A stretch of 64,000 bases of DNA from Pseudomonas putida. GTDB taxonomy: Bacteria; Pseudomonadota; Gammaproteobacteria; Pseudomonadales; Pseudomonadaceae. Shown here piece by piece: positions 18,424-27,343 of this stretch; position 1 is the stretch's first letter, and each line of letters opens with the position of its first letter. The position numbers and the translations under genes were made by a program. Location of the stretch: positions 62,001-126,000 of the forward strand of contig NZ_BSKJ01000001.1 in the NCBI RefSeq assembly GCF_030159595.1, in the 5' to 3' direction. The notes under the pieces are model-generated. The model worked only from the letters and a program-made list of their open reading frames with translations. It was not told the origin of the DNA and made no database searches.

Positions 18424-19764
18424 ATGATCGAATCTGTCGACAATTTCCTTGCACGCCTCCAGCAGCGTGACCCTGGCCAACCGGAATTCCACCAAGCGGT
18501 GGAAGAGGTGCTGCGCACCCTGTGGCCATTCCTTGAAGCCAACCCTCACTACCTGCAGTCCGGCATCCTCGAGCGCATGGTCGAGCCGGAGCGTGCTGTG
18601 CTGTTCCGCGTCTCCTGGGTCGATGACCAGGGCAAGGTGCAGGTCAACCGCGGCTACCGCATCCAGATGAGCAGCGCCATCGGCCCGTACAAGGGCGGCC
18701 TGCGCTTCCACCCGTCGGTCAACCTCAGCGTGCTCAAGTTCCTGGCCTTCGAGCAGGTGTTCAAGAACTCGCTGACCTCGCTGCCCATGGGCGGCGGCAA
18801 GGGGGGCTCGGACTTCGACCCGAAAGGCAAGAGCGACGCCGAAGTGATGCGCTTCTGCCAGGCGTTCATGAGCGAACTGTACCGCCACATCGGCGCCGAC
18901 TGCGACGTACCGGCCGGTGACATCGGCGTGGGCGCCCGCGAAATCGGCTTCATGTTTGGCCAGTACAAGCGCCTGGCCAACCAGTTCACGTCGGTGCTGA
19001 CTGGTAAAGGCATGACTTACGGCGGCAGCCTGATCCGTCCGGAAGCCACTGGTTTCGGCTGCGTGTACTTCGCCGAAGAAATGCTCAAGCGCCAGGACAA
19101 GCGTATCGACGGCCGCCGCGTGGCGGTTTCCGGCTCGGGCAACGTGGCCCAGTATGCGGCGCGTAAAGTGATGGACCTGGGCGGCAAGGTGATCTCGCTG
19201 TCCGATTCCGAAGGCACTCTGTACGCCGAAGCCGGCCTGACCGATGCCCAGTGGGACGCGTTGATGGAGCTGAAGAACGTCAAGCGTGGCCGCCTCAGCG
19301 AGTTGGCCGGGCAGTACGGCCTGGAGTTCCGCAAGGGCCAGACCCCGTGGAGCCTGCCGTGCGACATCGCCCTGCCGTGCGCCACGCAGAACGAACTGGG
19401 CGCCGAAGATGCCCGAACCCTGTTGCGCAATGGCTGCATCTGCGTGGCCGAAGGCGCCAACATGCCGACCACTCTCGAAGCGGTGGATATCTTCCTGGAC
19501 GCCGGCATCCTGTATGCCCCGGGCAAAGCCTCCAACGCCGGCGGCGTGGCCGTGTCGGGCCTGGAAATGTCGCAGAACGCCATGCGCCTGCTGTGGACTG
19601 CCGGTGAAGTGGACAGCAAGCTGCACAACATCATGCAGTCGATTCACCATGCGTGCGTGCACTACGGTGAAGAGGCGGATGGCCGTATCAACTATGTCAA
19701 AGGGGCGAATATCGCAGGCTTCGTGAAAGTGGCTGATGCGATGCTGGCACAGGGCGTGGTCTGA
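18424..19764 (+). CDS. gdhA: NADP-specific glutamate dehydrogenase
   Basis: A 446-residue hexameric-type glutamate dehydrogenase catalysing reductive amination of 2-oxoglutarate with ammonium and NADPH. Visible landmarks are the substrate-binding region YKGGLRFHPSVN, LPMGGGKGGSDFDPKGKSD with the catalytic Lys region, DVPAGDIGVGAREIG, and the Rossmann motif VAVSGSGNVAQYAA. ATG at 18424 (MIESVDNFL) is preferred because GGTGAG lies nine bases upstream; an ATG at 18415 would overlap that site. The upstream 120 bases are strikingly AT-rich for this genome, suggesting a promoter or regulator region. It is followed by a REP pair. Confidence 0.96.
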   Translation: MIESVDNFLARLQQRDPGQPEFHQAVEEVLRTLWPFLEANPHYLQSGILERMVEPERAVLFRVSWVDDQGKVQVNRGYRIQMSSAIGPYKGGLRFHPSVNLSVLKFLAFEQVFKNSLTSLPMGGGKGGSDFDPKGKSDAEVMRFCQAFMSELYRHIGADCDVPAGDIGVGAREIGFMFGQYKRLANQFTSVLTGKGMTYGGSLIRPEATGFGCVYFAEEMLKRQDKRIDGRRVAVSGSGNVAQYAARKVMDLGGKVISLSDSEGTLYAEAGLTDAQWDALMELKNVKRGRLSELAGQYGLEFRKGQTPWSLPCDIALPCATQNELGAEDARTLLRNGCICVAEGANMPTTLEAVDIFLDAGILYAPGKASNAGGVAVSGLEMSQNAMRLLWTAGEVDSKLHNIMQSIHHACVHYGEEADGRINYVKGANIAGFVKVADAMLAQGVV

Positions 19765-19779
19765 TCTTAGGCCGCAGGG

Positions 19780-19884
19780 GGCCGCTTTGCGGCCCTATCG
19801 CGACACAAGGCCGCTCCTACAGGGACAGCGCAAGCCTCAGGCTCAGTGATATCCCTGTAGGAGCGGCCTTGCGTCGCGATGGGC
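19780..19884. repeat. Hairpin plus REP-like inverted pair after gdhA
   Basis: A short hairpin GGCCGC-TTT-GCGGCC (19780–19794) runs into two facing REP-like units (about 19791–19823 and 19852–19884) with arms CAAGGCCGCTCCTACAGG and its reverse complement. It lies between the converging ends of gdhA and the Gre-family gene and probably stabilises or ends both transcripts. Confidence 0.85.
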
Positions 19885-19906
19885 TGCAAAGCAGCCCCCA
19901 GGGCCC

Positions 19907-20404
19907 TCAATCTTCTACCTCGATCTCGACCACTTCGATCACCTGATCCCCCACCGGCCGCCGCCAAACTACCTCATCCCCAGGCCCTGCGCCCAGCAAC
20001 GCCCGCCCCAACGGCGAGTCCCAGTTAATCAAGCCCCGGCCCGCATCCGCTTCATCCTCGCCCACCAGCTGCACCACCTGTTCCTGATCCTGCGCATCCA
20101 CAAACCGCACCCGGCTACCAATCTGCACCTTGCTGCGCGAATTCGCTGCCGGCACCACCTGGGCACTCTGCGCCCGTGCGCTGAAGTAGCGCAGGTCTCG
20201 CTCGACCTCGGCCAGCCGCTGTTTGTCGCCACGCTCCCCCTGCGCCTGCAGTTCGCTACGCAGGGCATTCAGTTCGGCCACGCGCGCCTGCAAAAGGCGC
20301 AGGCCATTGGCGGTGACGTAGTTGGGTTGTTCGCTGACGAGGCGCTCGACGGGTTGGTCGGCCTGGTCGGCAGCCTGGTCTTCGTTGACGAATGCTCGGC
20401 TCAT
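19907..20404 (-). CDS. GreA/GreB-family elongation factor, shortened coiled coil
   Basis: A 165-residue Gre-family protein. The C-terminal half (about residues 85–165) matches the FKBP-like Gre domain that docks on RNA polymerase, with INWDSPLGRALLGAGPGDEV as the hallmark. The N-terminal coiled coil (about 30–85) is about 15 residues shorter than in GreA/GreB: helix one runs straight from LNALRSELQAQGERGD into KQRLAEVERDLRYF, so the acidic tip with the SENADY-like segment that chelates catalytic magnesium is missing. A 30-residue acidic tail precedes the coil. It should bind polymerase but probably cannot stimulate transcript cleavage. ATG at 20404 has a good AAGGAGG site. Confidence 0.82.
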   Translation of the reverse strand: MSRAFVNEDQAADQADQPVERLVSEQPNYVTANGLRLLQARVAELNALRSELQAQGERGDKQRLAEVERDLRYFSARAQSAQVVPAANSRSKVQIGSRVRFVDAQDQEQVVQLVGEDEADAGRGLINWDSPLGRALLGAGPGDEVVWRRPVGDQVIEVVEIEVED

Positions 20405-20475
20405 GCAGGGCCTCCTTGTACTGAAGACCAGCATGGCAGGCCGCCGGTTTCGAGGGATGTCCGTTTGCGACATAC

Positions 20476-20832
20476 TTAGTTGTGGCGATAGGCTTTTGCC
20501 GCACCGCGGTCCTTCTCCTGTTGCCACGCTCGATCGCGCTCGTCCCAGAAGCGCTCGTGGTACTGGCGCTGTTCTTCGCTGTTCTGCATGGCGTGGCACT
20601 GGCGAAAACCGTCGTCCCAGCCGGTTTCGTACTGGCGCTCGTGCAGGTAGCGCGGTACGTCCTTGCGGAAGTTGCCCACCATCAGCCCTGCGGCTTGGCG
20701 GCCGCTGCTGCAGCCGTCCTGGAAGCCATCGGCATAGGCGGGGGGGTAGCCGTGATTGACCATCTGCTCGTGAGTGGTTTCGCAACCTGCCAGCAGCAAC
20801 GCCATGCACACGCCGAACCAGTACCGCGACAT
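20476..20832 (-). CDS. Small putative lipoprotein
   Basis: A 118-residue protein with a lipoprotein signal: MSRYWFGVCMALLLAGCETT, with the lipobox LLAGC. The mature part is rich in aromatic, charged and Gly residues (GYPPAYADGFQDGCSSGRQAAG, then DVPRYLHERQYETGWDDGFRQC), with two further Cys that could form a disulfide. The paired GF.DGC/GF.QC segments look like a duplicated short motif. Conserved in pseudomonads as far as I recall, with no assigned function. ATG at 20832 is chosen over GTG at 20838. Confidence 0.8.
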   Translation of the reverse strand: MSRYWFGVCMALLLAGCETTHEQMVNHGYPPAYADGFQDGCSSGRQAAGLMVGNFRKDVPRYLHERQYETGWDDGFRQCHAMQNSEEQRQYHERFWDERDRAWQQEKDRGAAKAYRHN

Positions 20833-20923
20833 AACCACCCAGCCCTCCAGTTGATAGGGGGGAGTCTAGGTGGCGATTTGTCGGGGAGGCGTCAAAACAG
20901 TGTCAAAGAGTCGATTGAATCAC

Positions 20924-22777
20924 TCAGTAGTGGTACCACTTCAATTCGAGCATGACCTCATTCTGCGCGGTGGCCAGGTGGCTGAACTCCCGCGAAGCAC
21001 TCAACCGCACCCCCAGGTTCTGGCTGATTTCCCACTGCTGGTTCAGGCTGACACTGCGGCGCACTTCGCCATTGGTGAAGTAGTCACCCTTGGCCTCCAG
21101 CGTCATGTTGCCCAAGCCGTTACGCCAGAGCAGGCCGCCATTGAACCCCGCAGCGGGCGCGATGAACTGGGCAAAGTCGTTGTGATGCTCCACCCGCACC
21201 GTACCCAGGGCGAAGCCCAGCACCCCGTCGGCCAGTTGCCAGGTACCACCGGCGCCGCCGTTCACATGGCTGACCAGCACCTCGTCGTCATGCTTGCCGG
21301 GTACACGCTCCAGCCCGCCCGCCACTTGCCACGACCAGGGTTTGAGCAGCTCGTTACGCGGTGTCAGCGAGCGGATGGTGGCCAGGTCCAGGCGTTGCAC
21401 CTGCCAGTCATTGCCTTCGTACTGGCGCACTTTCAGCTGCAGGATCTCGATTTGGGCACCCAGGGGGAAGCCGTAGGCGTTGTCGTTGAGGTCGTGATAG
21501 GCCATGCGCAGGCCGTACTCGGCATAGGCGCGGTCTTCACGCGTACCCATGCCGAGTTGCCAGGTGCGCGAGTCATGGCCATCTTCGGGCAGGCCGGGGC
21601 GCTCGATTTGCAGGGGTGGCGGTGGGTTGCTGTTGATCGCCCGCAGCAGCTCGAAGCTGCGCTTCGCCTGCCCGGGGTCGCGCTCCTGGCCATTGGCCCG
21701 GTAACGCTCCAGGCGGTACGCGGCGTCTTGCACGAGTGCTTGCCGTTCCCGGGGCAAGGCCTTGAATTCGGGGCTCTGCAATTGTGTGGTGTCGGCACTT
21801 ACGGCCAGCACCTGACGCTTTTCGCCGTGGTCCAGTGGCTCGGCGCGGGCCAGCAATTCACGTTCGCGAGAAGGGCGGTATGTCTCGCTGGCGACCAGGC
21901 CGGACTGCTTCACGGCCTTCACGGTGTCGGTCGGGATGGCGGTCAACGGGAACTGCGAGGTCAGGTCCAGGCTCGGCCGGGCTACTTGCAGCAGCTCCAG
22001 CAGGCGATACGAGCAGTTTTCGTCGAAGAAGAAGTAGTCGAACTGGACCTGCTTCAGCTCCCACACATGCTCGACCATGCGCCCGGTTTCTTCGGGGGTG
22101 AGGTCCAGCTGGTATTCCCACAGGTCGCGGTTTTCCAGGCTGCGGTATTCGGAGAGTTTTTCCTGGTAGGGCATCAGCGCGAAAAGCCCTGGGTAACCGC
22201 CCATCAGGCCCTTCCAGGCGTACAGGATGCTGTTGTCGCTGCCTTCGATATAGGCACCGAAGTTGATCGCGTAGCTCAGCAGTGTCGTCTCATCGCTGCG
22301 GGTGTTGGACTGGTCAATGCGCAACAGGGTGTGTCCGAACATCGATGAGGGGCTGTTCAGGTAGGCCGCCGGGAAGATCAACGCGGCGCTGTGCGGGTCG
22401 ATCGACTGGTACCAGGTCTTGAATTCCTGGCAGTCCGGTTGCGGCAGGCCTTGCAAACCGAGCTGTTCACGTAGCCAGCGGGTGCGTGCAGGGAATACAC
22501 ACTGGGCGTGCTTGTCGCCGAGGCTGGCCGGGGCATACAGCGCCTGGACCGTGGCTTGCAGCTCTTGGTCCGGGTGGTGCGCACCGTCCTCGGCGAGGAA
22601 GAACGCATCGTCGTCCACATAGCTGCGCCAGCCGCCGAGCTTGGCGGTTTCGTAGTGACCAATGGCGAGCCAGTAAGGGGTATTGGCCAGTTGCTGGAGG
22701 CGGCTTTGGTCCAACAGGGGTGTGGCATGAACAGGGGCGCAGGCACACAGCGCCAGGGAAGCGAGGCGTTTGAGCAT
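20924..22777 (-). CDS. DUF4105 envelope protein with predicted C-terminal barrel
   Basis: A 617-residue exported protein. Residues 1–18 form a signal peptide ending PVHA. The central domain (about 110–330) is DUF4105, with FPAAYLNSPSSMFGHTLLRID and DYFFFDENCSYRLLELL; the conserved His and Cys suggest a papain-like (NlpC/P60-related) fold. The C-terminal third alternates short beta segments with an aromatic final residue (LELKWYHY), as in outer-membrane barrels. It follows the DUF3015 gene on the same strand with a hairpin between them, and the two families often occur together. The substrate is unknown; a role in envelope maintenance is inferred. Confidence 0.8.
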   Translation of the reverse strand: MLKRLASLALCACAPVHATPLLDQSRLQQLANTPYWLAIGHYETAKLGGWRSYVDDDAFFLAEDGAHHPDQELQATVQALYAPASLGDKHAQCVFPARTRWLREQLGLQGLPQPDCQEFKTWYQSIDPHSAALIFPAAYLNSPSSMFGHTLLRIDQSNTRSDETTLLSYAINFGAYIEGSDNSILYAWKGLMGGYPGLFALMPYQEKLSEYRSLENRDLWEYQLDLTPEETGRMVEHVWELKQVQFDYFFFDENCSYRLLELLQVARPSLDLTSQFPLTAIPTDTVKAVKQSGLVASETYRPSRERELLARAEPLDHGEKRQVLAVSADTTQLQSPEFKALPRERQALVQDAAYRLERYRANGQERDPGQAKRSFELLRAINSNPPPPLQIERPGLPEDGHDSRTWQLGMGTREDRAYAEYGLRMAYHDLNDNAYGFPLGAQIEILQLKVRQYEGNDWQVQRLDLATIRSLTPRNELLKPWSWQVAGGLERVPGKHDDEVLVSHVNGGAGGTWQLADGVLGFALGTVRVEHHNDFAQFIAPAAGFNGGLLWRNGLGNMTLEAKGDYFTNGEVRRSVSLNQQWEISQNLGVRLSASREFSHLATAQNEVMLELKWYHY

Positions 22778-22804
22778 ATCGGGCAACTACTTCTTGACGA
22801 TGCC

Positions 22805-22837
22805 GAAAAAAGGCGAAACCCGCCCCGGGGGGGCGGG
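22805..22837 (-). terminator. GC hairpin with T-rich tail between DUF3015 and DUF4105 genes
   Basis: Arms CCCGCCC and GGGCGGG (22819–22837) are followed on the minus strand by TTTCGCCTTTTTTC. It can end most DUF3015 transcripts while letting some read into the DUF4105 gene. Confidence 0.65.
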
Positions 22838-22848
22838 AGCAGCTGCGC

Positions 22849-23337
22849 TTACGCCTCGGTAGCGTATTTGGCCAGGCGAGGGTCGTTCTTCAGAACGGCC
22901 AGGGTGTTGCTGTGGACAGTTTCGGCCGTGACGTCGGCGCTGGTGAAAATCTGGTTGAAGTGCTGGTGAGCGACCGACTCGAAGTAACCACGGTCTTCCG
23001 GCGCGACGCCCAGTACGACGGCATAGGTGGTCAGTGCTTCGCCCTGGCCCATGGCCATGTCTTCGGACAGCTCGTTCATCATGCCGTTCATGGCGAACCA
23101 CGACTTGCCGCCGTAGGTCAGCGAAGCCTTGGTCGAGCAGCCGTTGGTGCCGGAAGTCATGCCGAACGTGGCGTTACCGGAGGTGCCGTTGGTAGTGGAA
23201 GCCAGGAAGTGTGCCGGAGTGCCGCGCTGGCCTTCGAACAGCATGTTGCCCCAGCCGCAGTTCGGGCCGCCTGGCGCTTCAGCCATGGCGTTCAGCGAGA
23301 CCACGGTGAACAGAGTACCCAGAAGAATCCGTTTCAT
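22849..23337 (-). CDS. DUF3015 family exported protein
   Basis: A 162-residue protein with a clear signal peptide (MKRILLGTLFTVVSLNAMA, cleavage before EAPGG). The mature domain has the DUF3015 pattern: PNCGWGNMLFEGQRG, a TSGTNGCSTK segment with a second Cys that may pair with the first, and a helical C-terminal half with EDMAMGQGEAL. The function of the family is unknown. ATG at 23337 is chosen; upstream in-frame codons would put a charged extension ahead of the signal peptide. A hairpin at 23377–23395 lies in its leader. It is transcribed towards the DUF4105 gene. Confidence 0.82.
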   Translation of the reverse strand: MKRILLGTLFTVVSLNAMAEAPGGPNCGWGNMLFEGQRGTPAHFLASTTNGTSGNATFGMTSGTNGCSTKASLTYGGKSWFAMNGMMNELSEDMAMGQGEALTTYAVVLGVAPEDRGYFESVAHQHFNQIFTSADVTAETVHSNTLAVLKNDPRLAKYATEA

Positions 23338-23376
23338 AGCATTTGTTCTCTTTGTCTTAACCAAGGGTCAGGGTTT

Positions 23377-23395
23377 CTGGCAACTCGGTTGCCAG
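23377..23395 (-). other. Hairpin in the leader of the DUF3015 gene
   Basis: CTGGCAAC-TCG-GTTGCCAG forms a perfect eight-base stem about 40 bases upstream of the start codon. It could protect the mRNA end or be a protein-binding site; no T-run follows on either strand. Confidence 0.35.
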
Positions 23396-23588
23396 GTCGG
23401 GAAAGCATTTCACCCACCCGCGCAGCTTGGAGTTTAGGCACGATCTAAAGGTTGCGTTGTTGATTGCGAAAAATTTGCTGTTACATGACCTGCACCGGCT
23501 GCGACATAAAGTCCCGCAGAGCCTTGCAAGGCGCGCGCGGGCAGCGCCAGAATGCTCCGTATCTGCCCCGCCGAAGTAAGGAAACCCA

Positions 23589-26027
23589 ATGCCCGATCCT
23601 GTCGCTGCGCGCCTGCGTCTCGCGCCTGAAGCCCTGACCCGGCGTTTCTCACCCGAGCAGTTTGCCTTTACCCATACCGACGATCTGGAGCCGTTTCGCG
23701 GAGTTCTGGGCCAGGAACGTGCTGTCGAGGCCCTGCAGTTCGGCGTGGCCATGCCACGCCCGGGTTACAACGTATATGTGATGGGCGAGCCCGGTACCGG
23801 GCGCTTCTCGTTCGTCAAGCGCTACCTCAAAGCCGAAGGCAAGCGTCAGCAGACCCCGGCCGACTGGGTCTACGTCAACCACTTCGACGACACCCGCGAA
23901 CCGCGTGCGCTGGAATTGCCTTCCGGCAGCGCCGGGGCGTTCATCGCCGACATGGGCGGGCTGATCGACAACCTGTTGGCAACCTTCCCGGCGGTGTTCG
24001 AGCACCCGTCCTATCAGCAGAAGAAAGGCGCTATCGACCGCGCCTTCAACCAGCGTTATGACCGCGCCCTGGACGTGATCGAGCGCGCCTCGCTGGAGAA
24101 GGATGTCGCCCTGTACCGCGATGCCAGCAACGTTGCCTTCACCCCGATGGCAGACGGCAAAGCGCTGGATGAAGCCGAATTCGCCCAGTTGCCGGAAGAG
24201 GTGCGCGAGCAGTTCCACGAGGACATCGCCCTGCTTGAAGAGCAGCTGAACGAGGAGCTGGCCAGCTTGCCGCAATGGAAGCGCGAGTCGAACAACCAGC
24301 TGCGTCAGCTCAACGAAGAAACCATTACCTTGGCCTTGCAGCCTTTGCTGGCACCGTTGTCAGAAAAGTACGCCGAGAACGCCGCGGTGTGCGCCTACCT
24401 GCAGTCGGTACAGCTGAACCTGTTGCGCACCGTGGTCGAGCAACTGGTTGATGACAGCAAGACTGACGCCGCCGCGCGCAAGCTGCTCGAAGAGCAGTAC
24501 GCCCCAAGCCTGGTGGTCGGCCACCACGCCGCCGGTGGCGCGCCGGTTGTGTTCGAGCCGCACCCGACTTACGACAACCTGTTCGGCCGTATCGAATACA
24601 GCACCGATCAGGGCGCGCTGTACACCTCGTACCGCCAGCTGCGCCCGGGCGCGCTGCACCGTGCCAACGGCGGCTTCCTGATTCTTGAAGCCGAGAAGAT
24701 GCTGGGCGAGCCGTTCGTGTGGGATGCGCTCAAGCGTTCCCTGCAATCGCGCAAGCTGAAGATGGAGTCGCCGATCGGTGAGTTGGGCCGCGTTGCCACT
24801 GTCAGTCTGCAGCCGCAGATGATACCGCTCAACGTCAAGCTGGTGATTATCGGCTCGCGCCAGTTGTACTACGCATTGCAGGACCACGACTCGGACTTTC
24901 AGGAAATGTTCCGGGTGCTGGTGGACTTCGACGAAGACATGCCCATGGTCGACGAGAACCTGGAGCAGTTCGCCCAGCTCTTGCGCACCCGCACCAACGA
25001 GGAGGGCATGGCGCCGCTGACCAGCGATGCGGTGGCACGCCTGGCCACCTACAGCGCCCGCCTTGCAGAGAACCAGTCGCGCCTGTCGGCACGCATCGGT
25101 GACCTGTTCCAGCTGGTCAGCGAAGCCGATTTCATTCGCCAGCTGGCCAGTGATGAAATGACCGACGCCGGGCACATCGAACGTGCCCTGAAGGCCAAGG
25201 CCACCCGCACCGGGCGTGTATCCCAGCGTGTGCTGGACGACATGCTGGCCGGCATCATCCTGATCGACACCGAAGGTGCGGCCATCGGCAAGTGCAACGG
25301 GCTGACCGTACTGGAAGTGGGTGACTCGGCGTTCGGGATGCCAGCGCGTATTTCGGCCACCGTGTACCCGGGCGGCAGCGGCATTGTCGACATCGAGCGC
25401 GAGGTCAACCTGGGCCAGCCGATTCACTCCAAAGGGGTGATGATCCTCACCGGTTACCTGGGCAGCCGCTATGCCCAGGAATTCCCGCTGGCGATTTCCG
25501 CCAGCATCGCCCTGGAGCAGTCCTATGGTTATGTGGACGGTGACAGCGCCTCGCTGGGCGAAGCCTGTACGCTGATCTCGGCCTTGTCGCGCACGCCGCT
25601 CAAGCAGTGCTTCGCCATCACCGGCTCGATCAACCAGTTTGGTGAAGTGCAGGCAGTGGGTGGGGTGAACGAGAAGATCGAGGGCTTCTTCCGCCTCTGT
25701 GAGGCGCGTGGCCTGACCGGCGAGCAGGGTGTGATCATCCCGCGTGCCAACGTTGCCACCCTGATGCTCGACGAGCGTGTGTTGCAGGCGGTGGAGAACG
25801 GTATGTTCCACGTTTACGCGGTCAGCCAGGCCGACGAGGCGCTGAGCCTGCTGGTGGGCGAGGAGGCCGGTGAGCTCGATGACAAGGGCCTGTTCACCGA
25901 AGGCAGCGTCAATGCCCGGGTGGTGGAGCGCCTGCGTGAAATCGCTGAAATGATCAGCGAGGAAGAAATCGAGAAGGCAGAAAAGGAACGCCTGGAAGAG
26001 GTAATTGCCCAGGCTAAACCGGCCTGA
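23589..26027 (+). CDS. Lon-related AAA+ ATP-dependent protease
   Basis: An 812-residue Lon-like protease related to E. coli YcbZ and the pseudomonad AsrA group. The N-terminal ATPase region has a Walker A-like GEPGTGRFS at residues 66–74, with Arg72 where the family rule has Lys. The long middle segment (about 180–340) is helical and inserted. The C-terminal proteolytic domain has the Lon dyad: Ser653 in DGDSASLG and Lys696 in GGVNEKIEG, 43 residues apart as in E. coli Lon. It ends in an acidic coiled helix. Such proteases are thought to act in stress protein turnover. Monocistronic, with a terminator right after it. Confidence 0.88.
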   Translation: MPDPVAARLRLAPEALTRRFSPEQFAFTHTDDLEPFRGVLGQERAVEALQFGVAMPRPGYNVYVMGEPGTGRFSFVKRYLKAEGKRQQTPADWVYVNHFDDTREPRALELPSGSAGAFIADMGGLIDNLLATFPAVFEHPSYQQKKGAIDRAFNQRYDRALDVIERASLEKDVALYRDASNVAFTPMADGKALDEAEFAQLPEEVREQFHEDIALLEEQLNEELASLPQWKRESNNQLRQLNEETITLALQPLLAPLSEKYAENAAVCAYLQSVQLNLLRTVVEQLVDDSKTDAAARKLLEEQYAPSLVVGHHAAGGAPVVFEPHPTYDNLFGRIEYSTDQGALYTSYRQLRPGALHRANGGFLILEAEKMLGEPFVWDALKRSLQSRKLKMESPIGELGRVATVSLQPQMIPLNVKLVIIGSRQLYYALQDHDSDFQEMFRVLVDFDEDMPMVDENLEQFAQLLRTRTNEEGMAPLTSDAVARLATYSARLAENQSRLSARIGDLFQLVSEADFIRQLASDEMTDAGHIERALKAKATRTGRVSQRVLDDMLAGIILIDTEGAAIGKCNGLTVLEVGDSAFGMPARISATVYPGGSGIVDIEREVNLGQPIHSKGVMILTGYLGSRYAQEFPLAISASIALEQSYGYVDGDSASLGEACTLISALSRTPLKQCFAITGSINQFGEVQAVGGVNEKIEGFFRLCEARGLTGEQGVIIPRANVATLMLDERVLQAVENGMFHVYAVSQADEALSLLVGEEAGELDDKGLFTEGSVNARVVERLREIAEMISEEEIEKAEKERLEEVIAQAKPA

Positions 26028-26035
26028 GTCAATAA

Positions 26036-26078
26036 ACCGGCGCTGGCGGCGATGTGCTACCGTTCAGCGCCGGTTTTC
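26036..26078 (+). terminator. Rho-independent terminator after the Lon-like gene
   Basis: Ten-base arms ACCGGCGCTG (26036–26045) and CAGCGCCGGT (26065–26074) enclose a 19-base loop and are followed by a T-run. Confidence 0.8.
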
Positions 26079-26188
26079 CATCTTTTTGCACTGTTCTTCT
26101 ATGATGGAACTTAAGGACAGTATCAGCGTTCAGGATGGAAACAGCCTGAGGTACAGGCTGAACAAGGCTTATTGGAGGGGACGCGGCC

Positions 26189-26527
26189 ATGCGCAACCTC
26201 AGCCTCACACGCCAGTGCCTGGGCCTGGTGACCCGCATCGAATGCAGCATTCGCCCACTGGCCGGGGACAACGGCATGTGGACATTGCTGTTCGCCGCCG
26301 GCATGGCCGGTGAACAACCCTCTGCGATCAAGGCCCAAGGGCCGTTCCATGGGCCGCTGGTGGCTGAGTCTGTGTTAAATGCCATTGTCGACAGCCTGAC
26401 CTTGCATGGTTACCAGGTGGCCGAAGACCCGCAGATCTGGTGCTTGCACCTGCAAGCGCAGTTGCGGCGGATCAATGGCGAGCGGTGCCGGAACCTGGGG
26501 GATTACCAATTTCACCCTGAAACCTGA
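26189..26527 (+). CDS. Conserved hypothetical protein, 112 residues
   Basis: A small soluble protein without signal peptide or membrane segment. It begins MRNLSLTRQCLGLVTRIECS and contains KAQGPFHGPLVAESVLNAIVDSL and DPQIWCLHLQAQLRR. No domain I can name; I recall similar proteins at this spot in other pseudomonads. ATG at 26189 has an excellent GGAGGGG site. It is bounded by the Lon-like terminator upstream and a REP pair downstream, so it is a single-gene unit. Confidence 0.78.
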   Translation: MRNLSLTRQCLGLVTRIECSIRPLAGDNGMWTLLFAAGMAGEQPSAIKAQGPFHGPLVAESVLNAIVDSLTLHGYQVAEDPQIWCLHLQAQLRRINGERCRNLGDYQFHPET

Positions 26528-26538
26528 ATCACCCTCAC

Positions 26539-26631
26539 CGGCCTCATCGCCGGCACGCCAGCTCCCACAGGTACAGCGCAGTACCTGAGGCTTGCGCTAT
26601 ACCTGTGGGAGCTGGCGTGCCGGCGATGGGC
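26539..26631. repeat. REP-like inverted pair
   Basis: Facing units at about 26539–26571 and 26601–26631 share the core GGCACGCCAGCTCCCACAGG. This is a variant of the P. putida REP with GCCAGC in place of GCGGGT. It lies directly after the stop codon at 26527. Confidence 0.85.
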
Positions 26632-26726
26632 CGCAAAGCAGCCCCAATCACCGGGCTTTTGCTGTAACAGGTGGCTGGCTATACTCGCCGTCGTTTTTCA
26701 AGTCACCTGACGAGTCCTCAAACTTC

Positions 26727-27215
26727 ATGGAACGTATCCTCGAAAACGCGATGTATGCCTCGCGCTGGCTGCTCGCACCCATCTACTTTGGCCTGTCCCT
26801 CGGCTTGCTGGCCCTGGCGCTGAAATTCTTCCAGGAAGTGGTCCACGTCCTGCCCAACGTCTTTGCCCTGAGCGAGGCCGACCTGATTCTGGTGATCCTG
26901 TCGCTGATCGATATGTCGCTGGTGGGCGGCCTGTTGGTGATGGTGATGATTTCCGGCTACGAGAACTTCGTTTCGCAGCTGGATATCGACGAAAGCAAGG
27001 AAAAGCTCAACTGGCTGGGCAAGATGGACTCTTCGTCGCTGAAGATGAAGGTTGCCGCGTCAATCGTGGCAATTTCTTCCATTCACCTGTTGCGGGTGTT
27101 CATGGATGCGCAGAACATCTCCACCGATTACCTGATGTGGTATGTGATCATTCACATGACCTTCGTGGTTTCGGCGTTCTGCATGGGCTATCTGGACAAG
27201 CTGACCAAGCACTGA
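26727..27215 (+). CDS. UPF0114 family membrane protein (YqhA-like)
   Basis: A 162-residue inner-membrane protein of the UPF0114/TIGR00645 family, the same size as E. coli YqhA. Hydrophobic segments lie near residues 11–30, 55–77, 108–125 and 137–155. The conserved stretch [26 protein letters not shown] follows the second helix. Function is unknown; homologues are sometimes linked to stress and biofilm phenotypes. ATG at 26727 gives the family's usual [14 protein letters not shown] start. A strong terminator follows. Confidence 0.92.
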   Translation: MERILENAMYASRWLLAPIYFGLSLGLLALALKFFQEVVHVLPNVFALSEADLILVILSLIDMSLVGGLLVMVMISGYENFVSQLDIDESKEKLNWLGKMDSSSLKMKVAASIVAISSIHLLRVFMDAQNISTDYLMWYVIIHMTFVVSAFCMGYLDKLTKH

Positions 27216-27231
27216 GCCAGGTTGCTGTTTG

Positions 27232-27270
27232 CACCGCCCGTCCGTTGCAAAACGGACGGGCGGTGTTGTT
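27232..27270 (+). terminator. Strong terminator after the UPF0114 gene
   Basis: A 15-base perfect stem CACCGCCCGTCCGTT / AACGGACGGGCGGTG with a GCAA tetraloop, then TTGTTT. Confidence 0.92.
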
Positions 27271-27343
27271 TCTGGCTTGTGCTTTAAGCCTGTCTGTACA
27301 AAAAATGAGCTCTCATGCGTGGTTCCCATCGCGAGGTGTTCTC

